DNA of 64,000 nucleotides, taken from NCBI RefSeq assembly GCF_024400215.1, contig NZ_CP053748.1, forward strand, positions 5,146,001 to 5,210,000. The letters are read 5' to 3'. The translations under genes were made by a program, and so were the position numbers. The notes beneath the pieces are model-generated. The model had not been told where the DNA came from. It did no database searches and saw only the letters and a list, made by a program, of their open reading frames with translations. Positions within the stretch are counted from its first letter, which is position 1; each line of letters starts with the position of its first letter. This stretch comes from Massilia sp. erpn. Its GTDB lineage: Bacteria; Pseudomonadota; Gammaproteobacteria; Burkholderiales; Burkholderiaceae_D. This document shows, one piece after another, positions 60,733 to 64,000 of the stretch.

Positions 60733-62193
60733 ATGGGTTCCTGGAAGCGCCAGCTGCACCTGCTGCACCGCTGGCTGGGTATAGGCATCGGCTTGCTGGT
60801 GCTGCTGTGGTTCGGGTCCGGCATCGTGATGATGTATGTGCCGTATCCGAAGCTCAGCGAGCAGGAGCGCATGGCCTGGCTCCCAGCGCTCGATGCCGCG
60901 CAGGTCAAGGTCAGCGCCTGGGACGCCTGGCAGGCCACCACGCAACCCGGCGTTCCCGGCGCCGTGAAGCTCAACACTGTGGCGGGCCGGCCCGCCTACC
61001 ACTTCGTGAGCAATGGCCGCTGGTCCTCCGTCTGGGCCGACACCGGCGCCGCCTTGCATGTCACCGAAACCATGGTGCAGGCCGCCGCCCGCAGCGCCGT
61101 CCCGGCCGCCACGGCTTGGTCGGTGGAGCAGATCGATCAGGACCAGTGGACTTTTGGCGCAGTCAAAACGCACCGGCCGCTGTACCGCCTTGAAGCGGAC
61201 GACGCTGCGGGCAGTGTGCTGTACGTGTCGGGACGCACCGGCGAACTGGTGCGTGACACGACGCGCAGCGAACGGGCATGGAACTGGGCCGGCTCGGTCA
61301 TCCACTGGATTTACTTCACCCCATTGCGTACCCATGGGGAACCCTGGCGCCAGGTGGTGATGTGGACCTCGGGCGCGGCCTTTCTCCTGGTCATGGCGGG
61401 CATGGTGCTGGGCATACAGCGGCTCAGGCTGCGTCAGCCCTATGCCAGTGGACGGCGCTCGCCCTATCGCGGCTGGCAGGCCTGGCACCACTGGCTCGGC
61501 CTGGGCATCGGTACGCTGACGCTGACCTGGCTGTTCAGCGGCTGGCTCTCCGTCACGCCATTCGACTGGCTGTCGTCGCCGGGCCTGACAGCCAAGGACA
61601 GGCTGGCATTCGCAGGCGGCCCGCTGAACCAGGAGGATTTGTCGGTAGCGTTGGCGCCGGCCATCCGCGCACGGCCCGGCCTGCTCGAACTGGAATGGCG
61701 GCGGGTAGGCGGCAAGTTGTACTTCAGTGCGCTCGAACGCACCGGACGCAGTCTGCTGAGTACGGATAGTGGCGCTGTGCTGCCGTCGATTTCGAACGAG
61801 GTGCTGTTGCTGGCTGTGCGTGCCACACGACCGGACGTTCCGCTTCTGGCAGTTGACCGGCTTACCAGCGGCGACAGCTATTACTACAGCCATCATGCCG
61901 ACCGCCCCTTCCCTGTTCTGCGTGCACAGTTCAAGTTGGCGGATGAGACGGCCTTCTACATCGACCCTGCGCAGGGGACGCTGGTCGGATATGCCGACCA
62001 CAACAGCAAGTGGAACCGCTGGCTGTTCAGTGGCTTGCACCAGCTCGATTTTGCCGCCGGCTTGCGTACCCGTCCGATATGGGACGTGATGGTGGCATCG
62101 CTGAGCATCCTGGGCGCGATGCTGAGCATAAGCGGACTGGTGTTGGGCTGGCGCCGTCTGAGCAAGCGCCGCCCGAGGCTGCAGCAACGCTGA
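60733..62193 (+). CDS. PepSY-domain inner-membrane protein
   Basis: 486 residues from an ATG at 60733. Four or so membrane helices (LLHRWLGIGIGLLVLLWFGSG; MWTSGAAFLLVMAGMVLG; WHHWLGLGIGTLTLTWLFSGW; VMVASLSILGAMLSISGLVLGW) around two periplasmic PepSY-like regions. Conserved His-Arg-Trp and His-His-Trp helices resemble the PepSY_TM family (PiuB/FoxB-like), several of which use haem to reduce siderophore iron. In an operon with the receptor under the B12 riboswitch. Confidence 0.85.
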   Translation: MGSWKRQLHLLHRWLGIGIGLLVLLWFGSGIVMMYVPYPKLSEQERMAWLPALDAAQVKVSAWDAWQATTQPGVPGAVKLNTVAGRPAYHFVSNGRWSSVWADTGAALHVTETMVQAAARSAVPAATAWSVEQIDQDQWTFGAVKTHRPLYRLEADDAAGSVLYVSGRTGELVRDTTRSERAWNWAGSVIHWIYFTPLRTHGEPWRQVVMWTSGAAFLLVMAGMVLGIQRLRLRQPYASGRRSPYRGWQAWHHWLGLGIGTLTLTWLFSGWLSVTPFDWLSSPGLTAKDRLAFAGGPLNQEDLSVALAPAIRARPGLLELEWRRVGGKLYFSALERTGRSLLSTDSGAVLPSISNEVLLLAVRATRPDVPLLAVDRLTSGDSYYYSHHADRPFPVLRAQFKLADETAFYIDPAQGTLVGYADHNSKWNRWLFSGLHQLDFAAGLRTRPIWDVMVASLSILGAMLSISGLVLGWRRLSKRRPRLQQR

Positions 62194-62212
62194 AATCGGC
62201 GATCAACACGGT

Positions 62213-62242
62213 TGCCGGCCAAGTGCCTTTACCTGGCCGGCA
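62213..62242. terminator. Hairpin between convergent PepSY and IclR genes
   Basis: TGCCGGCCA (62213-62221) and TGGCCGGCA (62234-62242), perfect 9-bp arms, 12-base loop. No strong T run, so termination would be weak or need Rho. Confidence 0.5.
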
Positions 62243-62251
62243 TGTTCCCCT

Positions 62252-63004
62252 TTAGGCGCCAATGACCGCCTCGACTTCTGCCTTGCATTGCATGAGCGCG
62301 GAGAGCAGCGCACTTTTATGCTCGGCGAATCGTTGCGCTGGCACGCCCAATGAAATAGCGTATCGCTCAGTCATTCCCGTGTTTAGGGTAACCCCTATAC
62401 CGCACACTCCCAAGGCGTGTTCCTCGATATCGACACCGTAACCGTTCTCCCTGATCGTATCGAGTTCGATGAGCAGGCGCTGGCTATCAGTGATGGTATT
62501 TTGCGTCCGCTGTTCCAAGTGACCGTCAAAGAGTCCGGTGATTGTTTCGTTGGGCAGATCCGCAAGCAAGGCTTTACCGTGCGCAGTACAGTGGATCGGA
62601 TAGGCCGTTCCTATCGCCGACACTACGCGCAGTTCCCGATCAGAGACGTATTGGTCCACAGATACGGCGTGCAAGCCACGATAGACACAAACATCTACCG
62701 TTTCCCTGGTACGACGTCCGAGTGCTTCGGCATATGGGCGCAAGACTGCAACGACGTCCGTATGGGCGGAAGCGGCAAGTCGGACGATCGCCGGCCCCAA
62801 TTTCACGCCCCCCTTGCCGCTGGTGACCAGCTGTTGCGCTTCCAGCGCAGCCACAATGCGATGGACCGTGGTGCGAGGGAGATCGGCGCCCTTCGCAATC
62901 TGCGCCAAGCTTAATCCGCCGGTTTGATTCTCCAGCGCGCGTAACACTGCAGCGGCACGTGCAATCACTTGCTTCCCGCTATTTCCATCATTTTCTTCGC
63001 TCAT
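62252..63004 (-). CDS. IclR-family regulator
   Basis: 250 residues. N-terminal helix-turn-helix (ARAAAVLRALENQTGGLSL, then LPRTTVHRIVAAL) and an IclR effector domain (PYAEALGRRTRETVDV, HCTAHGKALLADLP, GVCGIGVTL). Divergent from the PhlG-like gene; palindromes at 63057-63075 and 63174-63188 are its likely sites. IclR proteins often control aromatic compound breakdown. Confidence 0.92.
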   Translation of the reverse strand: MSEENDGNSGKQVIARAAAVLRALENQTGGLSLAQIAKGADLPRTTVHRIVAALEAQQLVTSGKGGVKLGPAIVRLAASAHTDVVAVLRPYAEALGRRTRETVDVCVYRGLHAVSVDQYVSDRELRVVSAIGTAYPIHCTAHGKALLADLPNETITGLFDGHLEQRTQNTITDSQRLLIELDTIRENGYGVDIEEHALGVCGIGVTLNTGMTERYAISLGVPAQRFAEHKSALLSALMQCKAEVEAVIGA

Positions 63005-63056
63005 ATTTCCATTTCATCCATAAAGAGCACAACTTCCGGTGCAACCACGTTCCAAC

Positions 63057-63075
63057 TGTTCCATTGTACGGAACA
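63057..63075. promoter_or_regulatory. Palindrome 1, likely IclR operator
   Basis: TGTTCC-ATTGTAC-GGAACA, 6-bp perfect arms, 53 bases upstream of the IclR start. Its half-sites equal those of the palindrome at 63174-63188, suggesting autoregulation. Confidence 0.6.
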
Positions 63076-63132
63076 ATTGACCGTTTAAGGATCAAAAAAA
63101 TCAATTCTTAAGCAATCCTCGAAAAAACCGCG

Positions 63133-63161
63133 TTGACATTGCTTTTTCTCATTTATATACT
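63133..63161 (+). promoter_or_regulatory. Sigma70 promoter of the PhlG-like gene
   Basis: TTGACA, 17-base spacer, TATACT. Near-consensus. Start of transcription would be about 63168, next to the second palindrome. Confidence 0.8.
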
Positions 63162-63173
63162 AATTCCATTATT

Positions 63174-63188
63174 CGGAACATTGTTCCG
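63174..63188. promoter_or_regulatory. Palindrome 2, likely IclR operator
   Basis: CGGAACA-T-TGTTCCG, 7-bp perfect arms, centred about 13 bases after the expected transcription start. This position fits repression by IclR. Confidence 0.65.
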
Positions 63189-63227
63189 ATAAACGGACAA
63201 ACTTATCAATCAAAGATTGGATAAAAA

Positions 63228-64000
63228 ATGAACATGATTTCGCGTAGAAAACTGCTGACCACCACGCCTCTGCTGGCCGCCGGCGCCATGCTGACTACCG
63301 GTATGCCAACCAAGCTGTTGGCCGCAGCGACAACGGCAAAAGACGCTGTTCAGCCCGGAGACAAAACGCTGGTTACCTACTTCCAGGTTCCAATGCAAAA
63401 GCGCTGGCCGATCAACAAAAAACTGGTGCAGGCCAAGCCATACGCGAAGTACTTCCAGAAAGATCTGGTGGTGCCTGTCGAGATGGTTGAAGCACTGGAA
63501 AAAGGCCCGCTGCCGAAAGAGTGGATCATTCCGCCAACCGTCACTGGTCTAAAAACAATGATGCAGACGTTTGGGCAGGCACCTGTATCCGGCTATGCCT
63601 TGGTTGAAGAAGGTCCGCTGGCCTACGCACAAAGCCGCCACGTCTTCCCGGGTGTTACCGCCAAGATGTTCGAATGGTGGTTCTGCTGGCATCCGCTGGA
63701 AAGCGAACGCTATATGCTGTGGTTCCCCTACGCTCACATTCACAACTCGGTGAAAGATCCAAAGCGTCTGGCCGATACCCGCTTGAGCTACGGTGAGCGC
63801 CTATATGGCAACCCTAACCACATTACCGAATACATCGGCGGCATGTTTCTCGATGGTGTGATCAGCTTCGATGATCCAGCCGCCTTCGGCGTGGACAGAA
63901 CCCTGATCGAAAAAGAAGGTTTCACTTTCAACGCCAGCGGCATCATCTCGCCGTGGGACGCGCCTGATACGCCGCTGGTGCTCATGATTCACTTGGCCCG
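63228..64000 (+). CDS. Tat-exported PhlG-type C-C hydrolase (DAPG hydrolase family), 3' end missing
   Basis: 257 codons visible from an ATG at 63228. N-terminal Tat signal (SRRKLLTTTPLLAAGAML) to about residue 33. The body matches the 2,4-diacetylphloroglucinol hydrolase (PhlG) family: VFPGVTAKMFEWWFCWHPLESERY, then LWFPYAHIHNSV, with the zinc-binding His/Glu region. PhlG itself is cytosolic and cuts the acetyl group from an antifungal polyketide; members with Tat signals act outside the cytosol on related acylphenols or other substrates. Controlled by a consensus promoter with palindromes and a divergent IclR gene. Confidence 0.82.
   Translation, partial: MNMISRRKLLTTTPLLAAGAMLTTGMPTKLLAAATTAKDAVQPGDKTLVTYFQVPMQKRWPINKKLVQAKPYAKYFQKDLVVPVEMVEALEKGPLPKEWIIPPTVTGLKTMMQTFGQAPVSGYALVEEGPLAYAQSRHVFPGVTAKMFEWWFCWHPLESERYMLWFPYAHIHNSVKDPKRLADTRLSYGERLYGNPNHITEYIGGMFLDGVISFDDPAAFGVDRTLIEKEGFTFNASGIISPWDAPDTPLVLMIHLA

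Overview
The window is high-GC DNA that reads like a betaproteobacterium of the Burkholderiales, most likely Oxalobacteraceae (Massilia/Duganella/Janthinobacterium type). This rests on gene families and architecture (cyo quinol oxidase run together with SURF1 and RegB/RegA, PEP-CTERM protein, MocR/IclR/LysR regulators), not on a database match. No rRNA, tRNA, CRISPR array or intact insertion sequence was seen.

Region 1 (1-27.5 kb) is the accessory, host-interaction part. It holds the control circuit of a Hrp1-type type III secretion system whose structural genes are not in the window and may lie to the left: an HrpS-like sigma54 activator (2108-4342) with a degenerate Fic-like C-terminal domain, an HrpL-like ECF sigma factor (22912-23451) behind a good sigma54 promoter, a CesT-type chaperone, and consensus hrp boxes (GGAACC-N16-CCAC type) in front of a VirB1-like lytic transglycosylase (window start, leftward) and of a candidate ADP-ribosyltransferase-like effector (26695-27456). 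Between them lies a complete-looking R64/TCP-type (type IVb) pilus operon, pilL-N-O-P-Q-R-S-M-V-V' plus a lytic transglycosylase (18384 down to 6339, leftward), with a perfect sigma54 promoter at 18445-18460. Directly upstream is a two-component pair (cytosolic kinase plus NtrC/DctD-type regulator) that is the obvious candidate activator. A PilT-like ATPase sits apart, divergent from the HrpS-like gene. An A/T-richer gene of unknown function (4317-6206) lies between hrpS and the pilus operon.

Region 2 (27.4-36 kb) is mixed: an Asp/Glu racemase with a divergent LysR gene and a perfect 23-bp palindrome between them, a divergent apolipoprotein N-acyltransferase-like protein with an extra C-terminal half, a secreted SGNH hydrolase, a GNAT enzyme, a Phd/VapC toxin-antitoxin pair and a cupin.

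Region 3 (36-44.4 kb) is core respiration: cyoABCD, SURF1, RegB and RegA in one tightly packed leftward run, divergent from an MFS transporter that ends in a bidirectional terminator.

Region 4 (44.4-58.2 kb) carries small regulator/enzyme pairs: GNAT, DUF1579-like protein, LysR, RibD-C/TetR coupled pair, BenE-like transporter/MocR, a TctD/TctE-like two-component system, a serine hydrolase, and several proteins of unknown function.

Region 5 (58.2-64 kb) has a cobalamin riboswitch in front of a siderophore-type TonB receptor and a PepSY membrane protein, then an IclR regulator divergent from a Tat-exported PhlG-type (DAPG hydrolase family) enzyme that runs off the window; the intergenic region between the latter two has a consensus sigma70 promoter and two similar palindromes.
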